Shown here: positions 44,698 to 53,215 of the stretch, one piece after another
Position numbering within the stretch: the stretch's first letter is position 1
Layout: each line of letters begins with the position of its first letter
Assembly (NCBI GenBank): GCA_963785075.1
Contig: CAWATW010000011.1
Location: 62,001-126,000, forward strand
Reading direction: 5' to 3'
Length of the DNA stretch: 64,000 bases
Origin: JAOUGY01 sp963785075
GTDB lineage: Bacteria; Actinomycetota; Acidimicrobiia; Spongiisociales; ZC4RG35
Position numbers and translations under genes: made by a program
Notes under the pieces: generated by a model
The model's database searches: none
Seen by the model: only the letters and a program-made list of their open reading frames with translations
Told to the model about the DNA's origin: nothing

Positions 44698-45474
44698 CTA
44701 GGCGAATGCCTTCACGGCCCACGCTCGGGCTGTGAGGTCCAGCCGCCCGTCTTCACGTGCCAGGGTCTGCTGCAGCGTGGATCTAAGACGTTCGCGCTCG
44801 GTAGGTGGCAGCGACATCACGTAGCTCGGGGCCGGTCCCTGACCACCCAGCATGGGGGTCCAGAACTCGTCGAAGCTCTCGAATGGGGTTGGGATCGACA
44901 ACCCCGTGATCTCGACATCGGCGAGACCTGAACTCCTGAAGAGCTCGGTGAGTCGGTCCGGGTCGCACAGAGGGAACCTGGTCGCCTCGTCGAGATGCGC
45001 GATCGACGGGTCGAGCGCGATGGCGGCGTCCCAGAACGATCGAATCATCTGCATCCCGGCCCGGTAGTCCCAGACATACGCAGCGATCACGCCGCCGGCC
45101 CTCGTGACGCGTCGCAACTCCAGTACCCCGATCGCCGGATCGGGGACGAAGTTCAGGGCGAGACCGCTCACCGCGACGTCGAACTCATCGGCTTCGAACG
45201 GGAGATCTTGGGCATCGCCGACCCGGAGATCCGCCCCCGGCCCGAGCGAGTGTCTCGCAGCGGCGATGAAGCCTGCGGAGGGATCGACGGCCGCCACCGA
45301 CCGTGGGTCGGACAGGTCGAGGATCATCCGGCTCAGGGCACCGGTGCCACATCCCACGTCGAGCCATCGCGCTCCGGGCGACACGTCGAGCCAGTTGAGA
45401 AACTGACGAGCGACCGGCCGGCTCCAACGCCCCATGTAGTCGTCATACTTCGATCCTTCGTCCCATGCGTCCAC
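44698..45474 (-). CDS. Class I SAM-dependent methyltransferase
   Basis: Protein of 258 residues (UbiE/BioC-like small-molecule type), starting at GTG 45474 so that the protein begins MDAWDEGSKYDDYMGRWSRP. Motif I is RWLDVGCGTGALS (near 40), motif II AVDPSAGFIAAAR, and motif III includes VGDAQDLPFEADEFDVAVSG. The C-terminal half carries DPDRLTELFRSSGLADVEI, usual for lipid or quinone methylases. It stands alone. The substrate is unknown. Confidence 0.85.
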   Translation of the reverse strand: MDAWDEGSKYDDYMGRWSRPVARQFLNWLDVSPGARWLDVGCGTGALSRMILDLSDPRSVAAVDPSAGFIAAARHSLGPGADLRVGDAQDLPFEADEFDVAVSGLALNFVPDPAIGVLELRRVTRAGGVIAAYVWDYRAGMQMIRSFWDAAIALDPSIAHLDEATRFPLCDPDRLTELFRSSGLADVEITGLSIPTPFESFDEFWTPMLGGQGPAPSYVMSLPPTERERLRSTLQQTLAREDGRLDLTARAWAVKAFA

Positions 45475-45539
45475 TGCTGCAACCGTACTCCCGGGACGGT
45501 TCGTGAGCCCGGGAGCACGGTTCGGTCCTGGCGTCGGAG

Positions 45540-47126
45540 TCAGCGCATCGCCCCGAGTGCCCGATGGAGGAAGGCCGTCATTTGGCCCCGAGTCACATAG
45601 TCGTCGGGGCAGTACAGACCTGCGTCCGCATCGCATCCGTCGGCGATCCCGGCCGCTGCCACGGCATCGATGTCGGATTCGAAGACCGAGGTGTCGTCGT
45701 CGGTGAACATGTCACCGGGATCGACCTCCGGGAGCCCCAATGCCCGCACGAGGAACGCAGCCATCTGCCCGCGGGTGACAAGGTCGTCAGGGCAGAACTG
45801 GTCGTTGGCCGGAGGGTTGCAGCCCTGTGTGACCAGCGACTCGGCAAGGGCGTTGATGTCGTCTTCGAACACGGTGCCGTTGTCGTCGAGGAAGTAGTCG
45901 GCGCTGACGGGCAGATTGCCGGGCCTCGGCGGGAGGTCGATCGCCCGGTTCAGGAACGCCGCCATCTGGCCACGGGTCACCGGCTCGTCGGGACAGAACT
46001 GCGTGTTGAGCGGCGGGTTACAGCTCTTCGTGACACCCTCCCGGGCGGCCCAAAAGATGTCATCGGAGAACACAAACCCGGCGTCGAGCGGGACCACGTC
46101 GAACGGGTGTCGCTCGATCACCGTGTGGTCGACCGCTGATCGCTCGATCCAGACGTTCCGATCGGTGGTCGGAGCAGGGAACGAAGCCGTGAAGTCGGGA
46201 AGACCCAGGACGCTGTCGATGTTGGCTACCCCCTGGCCGTCCCTACCGAACACGAAATAGAACTCGGCCGTCATCAGAAAACGTTCGTCGGCCGGGAACC
46301 CAACGAACTGAGCGTCCAGGATGAACCCGTCCGACTCCTCGACGTTGTAGACGAAGGACACCAGGGTCGTGTCCAGGTCGAGGTCCACGGCGATCTCGGC
46401 ACCGTCCGGGGACACTGCGATGTTGGTGACGCCGTTCACGTTCTCGGTGACGAAGTCCGCCGCCGGAAGGAGGACAACGGTGCCCGTCGACTGGTCGACC
46501 CGTGCCGCCACGGGCTGGTTCTGGCCGTTGCGCGCCGTTACGCCCACGTAGCGACCATCCCGGCTCGCGGCCACGGACTCCACCACCCAGTCCGCCGCGA
46601 TGTCGACGGTCTCGAAACTCCGATCGGCAGGGTCGTAGAAGCCGAGGCCGCGAAGCCCGTCGAGGAGCAGAAAACGACCGTCGTCGATCACATTCATCAG
46701 CGACGTGAGATACACCGAGGGCTCGAACTCGTCTTTCACCTCGGTCACCGTCGAGGTTGTCGGGTCGTACACCTCGAACCGTTCCGGCGATGCCCCGAAC
46801 GACGATGTTCGTATCACGACATGGCGCCCGTTGCCGCTGGCTCCGGCGAACGCTTCGTCTCCGCCCTCGATCGGGACGATCTGGAACGCGCGACCTTTCA
46901 CGTCGTACACGTAGACGTCGGTGATGTCGTCGGTGTCAGAGGCGACGAGACCGTCGTCCGTCGACACGAAAACCCAAGCACCGTCGTCGCTGACACCGTG
47001 GAGCGAACTGAAGTCCTCGAACTCGAGACTGATGTCTTGAGCGCCGGCCGGGAGCGCCGCGACCAATGTGAGTGCCGCTACCAGAAGCCCGACCATGGAT
47101 TGTCTTTGGCGTGATTTGGACCGCAT
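45540..47126 (-). CDS. S-layer homology (SLH) protein with beta-propeller-like region
   Basis: Exported cell-surface protein of 528 residues. ATG 47126 follows AGGAGA, and a Sec signal ends in LPAGAQ (near 28). Residues about 35-330 are repeats with D-G-x-(Y/F)-V and SPDG turns (SDDGAWVFVSTDDG, SRDGRYVGV, SPDGAEIAVDLD), like a PD40/WD-type propeller. Residues about 345-528 form three SLH repeats (CNPPLNTQFCPDEPVTRGQM, CNPPANDQFCPDDLVTRGQM, then LYCPDDYVTRGQMTAFL), which bind secondary cell-wall polymer. The cysteine pair within each repeat is characteristic of this bacterial lineage. A truncated relative lies at 38628. Confidence 0.85.
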   Translation of the reverse strand: MRSKSRQRQSMVGLLVAALTLVAALPAGAQDISLEFEDFSSLHGVSDDGAWVFVSTDDGLVASDTDDITDVYVYDVKGRAFQIVPIEGGDEAFAGASGNGRHVVIRTSSFGASPERFEVYDPTTSTVTEVKDEFEPSVYLTSLMNVIDDGRFLLLDGLRGLGFYDPADRSFETVDIAADWVVESVAASRDGRYVGVTARNGQNQPVAARVDQSTGTVVLLPAADFVTENVNGVTNIAVSPDGAEIAVDLDLDTTLVSFVYNVEESDGFILDAQFVGFPADERFLMTAEFYFVFGRDGQGVANIDSVLGLPDFTASFPAPTTDRNVWIERSAVDHTVIERHPFDVVPLDAGFVFSDDIFWAAREGVTKSCNPPLNTQFCPDEPVTRGQMAAFLNRAIDLPPRPGNLPVSADYFLDDNGTVFEDDINALAESLVTQGCNPPANDQFCPDDLVTRGQMAAFLVRALGLPEVDPGDMFTDDDTSVFESDIDAVAAAGIADGCDADAGLYCPDDYVTRGQMTAFLHRALGAMR

Positions 47127-47356
47127 AGGGTCTCCTCTCGCCCCCCACGACGAGCATAAAGGCCTTGTTTCATGCCTGCCCCGCAGAGTGTTGGTTCTCG
47201 TGTACCGACGGTTCCATATATGCACGTTTCGATATGAACGATCCGAAAAGGGCCACGAGTCCCAAGAGTCTGTGACTGCTCAGGGAACCCGAATCCGCCA
47301 GCGGCAGCGGCAGTGGGCGTAAGGTCGCAAAGACCTCTTGGAAGGAGATGGACAGA

Positions 47357-47764
47357 ATGCGAAGATTGGCATCTCTTGCATCGATGGTGCTTGGACTGCT
47401 CATGATCGTTGGAGCGATCACCACCTGGGTGATCGTGAGCAGCACGCTCGACGCCCAGAACATCACTGTTTCCGACGACGCAACCTGCGCCGCCGGTGAC
47501 GACGTGAATGGTCCGTGGAGTGCATACTGCGAGGCCAAGATCATCGATCAGCATGCGATGGACGCGACCGGTGGCCTGACCTACGCCGAACTCGACCGTG
47601 AGGATCCGCTGCGCCAGACGGCGATGAACGCTGCGTTCCTGCAGTCTTCGTTGTTCACGTCGGTGGTTGCATTCGGAGTGGCAGGCATGGCGCTGTTGAT
47701 GGGAATCGTGTTCATCCTCATCGGTCTCGGCATCCGGGACGTGTCGATGAGAACGAACGTATGA
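47357..47764 (+). CDS. Small membrane protein with two helices
   Basis: Protein of 135 residues. ATG 47357 is preferred over 47348 because AAGGAG at 47342 is then at normal spacing. There are membrane helices at about 7-28 and 98-122, with a polar loop outside (two cysteines, CAAGDDVNGPWSAYCEAK) that is probably disulfide-bonded. Members of this actinobacterial family have been labelled ring-opening dioxygenase LigA without functional basis. It is divergent from the SLH gene and could share its promoter region. A strong hairpin follows. Confidence 0.65.
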   Translation: MRRLASLASMVLGLLMIVGAITTWVIVSSTLDAQNITVSDDATCAAGDDVNGPWSAYCEAKIIDQHAMDATGGLTYAELDREDPLRQTAMNAAFLQSSLFTSVVAFGVAGMALLMGIVFILIGLGIRDVSMRTNV

Positions 47765-47796
47765 GCTGAGAGTGAACGCGTAGAACGCGGACATTG

Positions 47797-47831
47797 GCGG
47801 GGCGGAACGGGTTGCGACCCTTCCGCCCCGC
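47797..47831. terminator. Hairpin between two convergent genes
   Basis: GCGGGGCGGAA (47797-47807) pairs with TTCCGCCCCGC (47821-47831), extended by GGG/CCC across one bulged base. It lies 33 bases after the small membrane-protein stop and about 50 bases from the convergent MFS gene, so it can act in both directions. Confidence 0.7.
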
Positions 47832-47882
47832 TGCGTTGTGTGACCACCGCCAGGCTCAGGGGTCGCTGCCAGGCCGCAACGC

Positions 47883-49067
47883 TCAACCGAGGGTCGGTGA
47901 CAGGCGGCGAGAGGCCCCACGGAGAGGACCGAGCCCACCCGCTATAGCCATCACAACTGCCAGCGCCGATCCGGCCACGAGAGTCGTTCCCGAGCCGAAT
48001 GCGCCCAGGCCGAACCCGGCGACCAGCGGGCCGAGTGTCTGTCCGAGCCGTGCGAAGCCGACCCAGGTGGCCACCACCGCACCTCGCTGGCCCTCGGGAG
48101 CCGATGACATGGCCACGTCTTGGAGGAGCGGCACGAGAGAACCCTCGCCGGCGCCGAACACCAGCGCGCCAACGGCCACGACCACGAGGGATCCGGCGAG
48201 CCCGATGGTGGTGAAGGCGATTGCCCAGAGCGTTGCGGCAGCTGCAACCATCGTTGCTGCGTTGGCTCTTCGCCGTATTCGACCGAGATTGAATGCGGCG
48301 ACGGTCGAAGTGATGGCAGGCACCGAGATGAAAAGACCTCTCGCAGCCGCGTCGAGGCCGAAGACCTCTGCCAGGTGAATCGGCAGAACGGTCAACATGA
48401 GACCGAAGATCATCATGAACATGATCAACGTGATCCCCACGTTGGTGGCGGTCTCGGGCCGTTTCACCGCTGCACCCGCATCGCGGAGTTGACGCCTGAG
48501 TTCGGGGATCTCGGCGGGCCTCGACCCATCGAGAATCAGCCACGACCAGCCTGCCGTGACGAAGGCAACGGTGTACACGCCGAAGGTAGCCCGCCACCCG
48601 AGCGTCTCAGTGATCACGCCGGACACCAGCGGAAGCGACGCCAGGCCGACGGTGAGCACCGCCGAGTTTCGGCCTACCAGGCGGGTGCGCTCGGCACCGG
48701 TCCAATGGTCGCCGATCAAGACGACGGCCAAGTTGATCAATCCTGCGGAGCCCATGCCTTGGAGGAACCTCGCCACCAGCAACAACTCGAAAGTTGGTGC
48801 CAGGGCTGCTCCCAGACCGAAGACCGCGAATGTCACGAGGCACGCCGTCAGGACGAGCCTTCGCCCATATCGATCGGCGAGGAACCCGATTGCGGGGGCG
48901 AGCAGGATCCCTGCCACCGAGCCGACCGACACCAGTATCCCTGACCGGTTCGAGGGCACGCCGAAGTCGCGCAGGATGTCGGGTATCGCGGGGGTGACGA
49001 GTGTGTTGTTGAGAATGCCGGTCAGCGTCACGGCGAAGATGAACACCAGCGGAGGGCGGCGGGACAT
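47883..49067 (-). CDS. MFS transporter
   Basis: Twelve-helix major facilitator of 394 residues, starting at ATG 49067. The loop 2-3 motif is GFLADRYGRRLVL (near 62). RFLQGMGSAGLINLAVVL in helix 4 and VSGVITETLGWRATFGVYTV in helix 5 (motif C-like) indicate a drug:proton antiporter-type exporter. There is a central cytoplasmic loop at about 185-200 (RPAEIPELRRQLRD). No regulator or linked biosynthetic gene is present. The substrate is unknown. Confidence 0.87.
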   Translation of the reverse strand: MSRRPPLVFIFAVTLTGILNNTLVTPAIPDILRDFGVPSNRSGILVSVGSVAGILLAPAIGFLADRYGRRLVLTACLVTFAVFGLGAALAPTFELLLVARFLQGMGSAGLINLAVVLIGDHWTGAERTRLVGRNSAVLTVGLASLPLVSGVITETLGWRATFGVYTVAFVTAGWSWLILDGSRPAEIPELRRQLRDAGAAVKRPETATNVGITLIMFMMIFGLMLTVLPIHLAEVFGLDAAARGLFISVPAITSTVAAFNLGRIRRRANAATMVAAAATLWAIAFTTIGLAGSLVVVAVGALVFGAGEGSLVPLLQDVAMSSAPEGQRGAVVATWVGFARLGQTLGPLVAGFGLGAFGSGTTLVAGSALAVVMAIAGGLGPLRGASRRLSPTLG

Positions 49068-49206
49068 CCGTTGGAGAGTACGACTCCCGCCCGGCGCGGT
49101 CGTAATCGGCCTGCGTCCGGTCCTCAGCCGGCAGGCGTGAGAGCAGAGTCGTTTTGAGGCCAGGACGAGCCGGGTAGGCGGCGGGGGTCCCCAAGAGAGG
49201 TTTTCA

Positions 49207-49752
49207 GTGCCAACCACCGTGATCGTGTTGCTCGCCATCGTCATGGCCGCTGGCGTCGTCACGGCGGTTTCGGCGACGACCCACGACGGACGGCCGCCCT
49301 TCGGTAGAGCGTGGATCTCGGCCCGGTTCGAGAACCACCCCCGCATCGCACATTTCTTCAGTGGCCGGCTCGACCGATCGACGGCGGGAGGGCTGCTCTT
49401 GACCATTGGCCTGGTCGGTGTCGCCGCTGTGTTCGACATTGTGGACGGCGGATACGGATTGGCCGGCCTCGATGAACGGGTCGCCGGGTACGGGCTGGCC
49501 CACGGTGACGCGGTCACCTTCGACATCTATCGATGGTTCACCCACCTGGGTGGGACGCTTGTGATCATTGCGGTGACCTTGATCGTGGCGGCGTAGGTTT
49601 GGTGGCGCTATCGGAACGCCCACGTGGCGCTCTTCGTGGTGACGGTCACCGCCGGACAAGCGTTGGTGAACAACGGTCTGAAGTGGATGATCGACCGTGA
49701 TCGACCGGACCTGAATCAACTGGCTTCGTGGTCCGGCAGTTCGTTCCCGTCA
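49207..49752 (+). pseudogene. PAP2-family membrane phosphatase, in-frame TAG and lost C-terminus
   Basis: Starts at GTG 49207 with several membrane helices (LLTIGLVGVAAVFDIV, LVIIAVTLIVAA). TAG at 49594-49596 interrupts the frame, which continues VWWRYRNAHVALFVV, then NGLKWMIDRDRPDLNQL (the PAP2 K-x6-R-P motif) and SWSGSSFPS. The next residues should be GH of the second motif (PSGH), but the homology ends at 49752 and runs into the tail of a convergent phosphoesterase gene. About the last 60-80 residues with two catalytic motifs are gone. The TAG stands between alanine and valine where a tyrosine (TAC) would fit. Confidence 0.7.
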
Positions 49753-50180
49753 GTGCCCCCGAGATCGGACGCGAGAACCGACGTGGCCCGGCGCTTCCGG
49801 GGTTCACGAGCAGCCGTGTCCCGTCCCATTCGAGAAGCGGTTTGTGAGAGTGGCCGACCACGACGACATCGGCGACGACCTCGCCGATGTGTGCTCGATC
49901 GTGGACCATGTGGATGCGGACGCCGCCCAGCGCCAGGTCGAGGGTCGTCGGGATCGAAGTGGCCCATTCGGGATCCAGTCGTTCCGCCGCGCCGTACGCA
50001 GATAGGCCGGTTCGTCGACGTGCCGCGGATCGCACTCACAGGCGCAACCTCACCGATCGCATCGAGCACATGCTGACCTCCGATGTCTCCTGAGTGGAGG
50101 TCGACGGCGCACCGTTCGAGCTCCGCCAGCATCGAGGGCCGCACGAGACCGTGGGTGTCCGGCACCAGCCCCACCTTCAT
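49753..50180 (-). pseudogene. MJ0936/YfcE-like metallophosphoesterase, one or more frameshifts
   Basis: Starts at ATG 50180. MKVGLVPDTHGLVRPSM carries the D-x-H metal motif and LHSGDIGGQHVLDAI the GD motif. The frame shifts at about 50015-50030 after VSAIRG; the rest continues AAERLDPEWATSIPTT, IHMVHDRAHIGE, and VVVVGHSHKPLLEWDG, ending NPGSAGPRRF. The last few residues of the family are missing at the junction with the PAP2 gene. Enzymes of this type hydrolyse phosphodiesters in the cytoplasm. Confidence 0.72.
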
Positions 50181-50270
50181 GTTCGCTCCGAACGCAGAAA
50201 GTGGTCAGAGCCCACAAAAAGGCACCGGTTCTCTCTTCCAGTGAGCGGAATACCGCATAGAGTGTTCGAC

Positions 50271-50549
50271 GTGTCCACCATTCGCCACTTCGAAGCCCTC
50301 GTCGACGTTGCGGATGAAGAGGAGCCGGCGTTCCGTGCCACCGTTGCCGTAACCGAGGCGAGTCTGTCGATCGTGGCGCTCGACATCGAGATCGCCAGAT
50401 GGGCCGTCTCCGATATCTCAGTGGCGCTCAGCGAAGACGGTGTGCTCATCGACGTCCCCGGAAGCCTGCTGTGTGTCCGGACCGATGACGACGCGTCGCT
50501 GGCGGATTGCCTCGAGCACGGCTCGGACGCACACATCGGGGCCGCCTGA
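50271..50549 (+). CDS. Small beta-rich protein, paralogue of 22864 and 50603
   Basis: Protein of 92 residues starting at GTG 50271 (GTG 50262 is possible). The layout matches the other two: FEALVDVADEE, then TVAVTEASLSIVALDIEIAR, WAVSDISVALSEDGVLIDVP and LCVRTDDDASLADCLE. It has the same WxxSDIxV turn and DDD-x-x-x-A pattern, though it is the most divergent. No signal or membrane segment. It directly precedes the next paralogue, 53 bases away. Function unknown. Confidence 0.6.
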   Translation: MSTIRHFEALVDVADEEEPAFRATVAVTEASLSIVALDIEIARWAVSDISVALSEDGVLIDVPGSLLCVRTDDDASLADCLEHGSDAHIGAA

Positions 50550-50602
50550 GATTTGGATGCTCGGTCACGTCGCTCCGGGGTACGATGGCCTCGGAGGGAC
50601 GG

Positions 50603-50905
50603 ATGAATGATGAGTTCACGGGACGGCTGTTGCTTCGGGATCGTGAACGTACCTCGGTGAAGGTCACGATCGACATCGACCAGGAGCGGCTGTCGTTGCG
50701 GGTCGGGTCCCAGCTCATCGGATCTTGGCCGCTGTCCGAGGTGGGCGTTCGTGGAGAAGACGACGGGTTCCATCTCAGGATCGAAGGCGAAGAGGTCGTT
50801 CTGACGACAGACGATGATCCGGGCTTTGCCAAGTCCATCGGGCTTCACTCCGCTTCGCCCATCCTCCGGCGGCGGATCGGGGGATCTCTCCACGAGTCCG
50901 ACTGA
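50603..50905 (+). CDS. Small beta-rich protein, paralogue of 22864 and 50271
   Basis: Protein of 100 residues. ATG 50603 follows GGAGG at five to six bases. FTGRLLLRDRERTSVKVTID, then LIGSWPLSEVGVRGEDDGFH and VVLTTDDDPGFAKSIGLH match the first 85 residues of the protein at 22864 in spacing and turns. It lacks that protein's basic tail. It converges on pncA with a one-base gap. The family probably has a PH-like or immunoglobulin-like beta fold; this is a guess from the strand pattern. Confidence 0.65.
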   Translation: MNDEFTGRLLLRDRERTSVKVTIDIDQERLSLRVGSQLIGSWPLSEVGVRGEDDGFHLRIEGEEVVLTTDDDPGFAKSIGLHSASPILRRRIGGSLHESD

Positions 50906-50906
50906 C

Positions 50907-51491
50907 TCAAAGGCGTATCACTCCGGTTGCCGACAACTCGGCCCACGCGCGTTCGTCGTCGCCGCTGTCGAGGTTCACGGCTGCGGTGGCATCGGCGATC
51001 ACACTGACCAGATGTCCGAGTGACACAGCGTCGAGAGCAGTGGCCTTGACGCAGTAGTCCAGCGCAAGGCCGACCGTGACCACCGTCTCCACCTGGGCCT
51101 CCTGGAGTATGCCCGCAAGCTCCGTCGGCACGGTCTCGCCGGTCGTGGGATCGCGCATCGTGAATCCCGAGTACCCGTCCTCACCACCGGCGCCCTTGCG
51201 GACAGTCGGTCCGGCCACGATCAACCGGGGGTGGAACTCCGCCCCCCACGTCTCGGCCACGCAGTGCACGGGCCAGATGCCGCCATCCTTTTCGAAATGG
51301 GGCGTCGACTCGGGATGCCAGTCCTGGGTGTAGAACACGCGGGAGCCGCTCGCCACCGCCCGGATCACCTCGGCGTTCACCGATGCGATGACATCCTCGC
51401 CTCGCCGGACGTACAGGCTCCCGTCCGGGTCGGCGAAATCGTTCTGGCAGTCCACCACGATCAGGGCGGTGGAAGGTGTGTACGTCGTCAT
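50907..51491 (-). CDS. pncA: Nicotinamidase
   Basis: Isochorismatase-fold amidase of 194 residues that converts nicotinamide to nicotinate for NAD salvage. The catalytic aspartate is in LIVVDCQNDFADP (near 12), the lysine in VRKGAGGEDGYSGF (near 104) and the cysteine in VGLALDYCVKATALDA (near 149). Metal ligands are in FYTQDWHPESTPHF. It starts at ATG 51491. Nicotinate phosphoribosyltransferase lies 1.8 kb away on the other strand, completing the route to NaMN. Confidence 0.92.
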   Translation of the reverse strand: MTTYTPSTALIVVDCQNDFADPDGSLYVRRGEDVIASVNAEVIRAVASGSRVFYTQDWHPESTPHFEKDGGIWPVHCVAETWGAEFHPRLIVAGPTVRKGAGGEDGYSGFTMRDPTTGETVPTELAGILQEAQVETVVTVGLALDYCVKATALDAVSLGHLVSVIADATAAVNLDSGDDERAWAELSATGVIRL

Positions 51492-51510
51492 GGCACCAAC
51501 GGTATCTGCT

Positions 51511-51870
51511 TCAGACGAGTTCGATGGCAGCATCCAGGTACGCCTCGAAACCTCCAACGTCGTCGCTCGGCCGATACACGAGTGATCTCACCTGTCGACC
51601 CTTGCCTACCAGAAGCCCGTCGGGGTCGGGGAGTCGCACACCACGTTCGAAACCGAGAAGCACTCTGCCCGAGCGGGGAAAGAGAGCACACACGTAGCCG
51701 GCATCGGGATGATGAAAGCCCAAACCACGCCAGCCGGTGTACACGCGTTCTTCGAACTCGGGGACGTGGTCGAGGATCCGCTCGCGAAGGGTGAGCGCCA
51801 GATCCACGACGTCCGGGTCGTACGAGGTCAGCACATCGATGAAGGCCTCGGGAGGCGGATCTGCCCTCAA
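51511..51870 (-). CDS. DUF1801/YdhG-like small protein
   Basis: Protein of 119 residues with the build of the DUF1801 family: FIDVLTSYDPDVVDLALTLR, then VYTGWRGLGFHHPDAGYVCA, GRVLLGFERGVRLPDPDGLL and QVRSLVYRPSDD. Such small alpha/beta proteins bind lipids or unknown ligands. The start is TTG 51870, which overlaps the gabT stop as TTGA. It is thus translationally coupled to gabT. Function unknown. Confidence 0.68.
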   Translation of the reverse strand: MRADPPPEAFIDVLTSYDPDVVDLALTLRERILDHVPEFEERVYTGWRGLGFHHPDAGYVCALFPRSGRVLLGFERGVRLPDPDGLLVGKGRQVRSLVYRPSDDVGGFEAYLDAAIELV

Positions 51871-53150
51871 GAGTGGAGCTCGTCGAAGCACCCTTCCAGG
51901 ACGTCGAGTCCTTCTGTGATCAGATCGTCGGGCGCCGTGAGCGGAACGAGGAACCGGATCACGTTGCCGAGCGTCCCGCACGACAGCATGATGAGTCCCG
52001 CTTCCTGTGCCTTGGCGACGAGCGCCCTCGTCAGCTCGGGGTCGGGTTCCTTGGAGGTTCGATCCTTCACCAACTCCATGGCGACCATCGCTCCGAGACC
52101 CCGGACGTCGCCGATGCTCTCGTGCCGAGCGGACATTCCTTCCAACCGTTTCACGAAGGACTCACCGATGCCGAGTGCTCGATCCGCCAGGTTCTCTTGT
52201 TCGATCACATCCAGCACGGCATTGGCGGCGGCCACCGACAGCGGGTTGCCGCCGTAGGTTCCACCGATACCTCCGGCGTGCACGGTGTTCATGATTTCTG
52301 CCCTGCCGGTGATCGCCGCAAGTGGGAATCCACCGGCGAGGCTCTTTGCGAGCGTGACGATGTCCGCTTCGATCCCGGCGTACTCGTGTGCAAACAGGCG
52401 ACCGGTCCGCGCGAAGCCGGTCTGCACCTCGTCGACCACCAACACGATGCCGTGCTCGTCGCACAGCGCCCGTAGCTCCTGCAGGAACTCCGGGGGTGCG
52501 ACGACGAATCCGCCCTCGCCGAGCACCGGCTCGACGACGACGGCCGCCACCCGTCCGGGCTCGATGTCTTCTTTGAAGACGTGGGCGATCGACGCCATGG
52601 CGTCGTCCACGGTCACACCGCGGTAGGCATACGGATAGGCGGCGTGATAGATCTCGGACGGGAACGGACCGAATCCGTGCTTGTAGGGCATGACCTTGCC
52701 GGTGAGCGCCATCGTCATGTGGGTGCGACCGTGGAAGCCCCCGGAGAAGGCGATGACCCCCGAGCGCCCGGTCGCGTAGCGGGCGATCTTGACCGCGTTC
52801 TCGACGGCCTCGGCGCCCGAGTTCACGAACATCGTGCGTTTCTCGGTCGATCCCGGCACGACGGCGTTCAGGCGCTCGGCGAGCGTCACGACGTTCTCGT
52901 ACGGGTTGACCATGAAGCACGTGTGGCTGAACGCATCCAATTGGCCTGCGACGGCGGTCTTCACGTGGGGGTGGAGGTGCCCGGTGTTGAGCACTGCGAT
53001 GCCGCCGGCGAAGTCGATGTACCGGCGCCCCTCGACATCCCAGAGCTCTGCGTTCGCAGCACGCTGGACATAGACCGGAAACGCGGAACCCCATCCGGTG
53101 GGTAGCGCCGCCTGACGGCGGGCATGGATCTCGGCATTGGTAGGCATCAC
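51867..53150 (-). CDS. gabT: 4-aminobutyrate aminotransferase
   Basis: Class III PLP aminotransferase of 427 residues. It has FVNSGAEAVENAVKIAR (near 110), IAFSGGFHGRTHMTMALTG, VVDEVQTGFARTG (PLP-pyridine aspartate, near 243), and DIVTLAKSLAGGFPLAAITG with the Schiff-base lysine (near 270). The family match to GabT is close throughout. It moves the amino group of GABA to 2-oxoglutarate, giving succinate semialdehyde. It follows a divergent promoter region shared with pncB. The polyamine importer and aminobutyraldehyde-type dehydrogenase elsewhere in the window would supply GABA from putrescine. Confidence 0.9.
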   Translation of the reverse strand: MMPTNAEIHARRQAALPTGWGSAFPVYVQRAANAELWDVEGRRYIDFAGGIAVLNTGHLHPHVKTAVAGQLDAFSHTCFMVNPYENVVTLAERLNAVVPGSTEKRTMFVNSGAEAVENAVKIARYATGRSGVIAFSGGFHGRTHMTMALTGKVMPYKHGFGPFPSEIYHAAYPYAYRGVTVDDAMASIAHVFKEDIEPGRVAAVVVEPVLGEGGFVVAPPEFLQELRALCDEHGIVLVVDEVQTGFARTGRLFAHEYAGIEADIVTLAKSLAGGFPLAAITGRAEIMNTVHAGGIGGTYGGNPLSVAAANAVLDVIEQENLADRALGIGESFVKRLEGMSARHESIGDVRGLGAMVAMELVKDRTSKEPDPELTRALVAKAQEAGLIMLSCGTLGNVIRFLVPLTAPDDLITEGLDVLEGCFDELHS

Positions 53151-53215
53151 TCCTCGATGAGTCGACTGCTGCCGAGATTACGGCCCGGATGCGGCCCCGG
53201 ACGTGGCCCCGGACC

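Noticed and set aside
37233..49596. Genome-wide amber recoding
   Set aside because: TAG is used as a plausible normal stop at several genes (23607, 34138, 35560, 44425), so the two internal TAGs do not support recoding.
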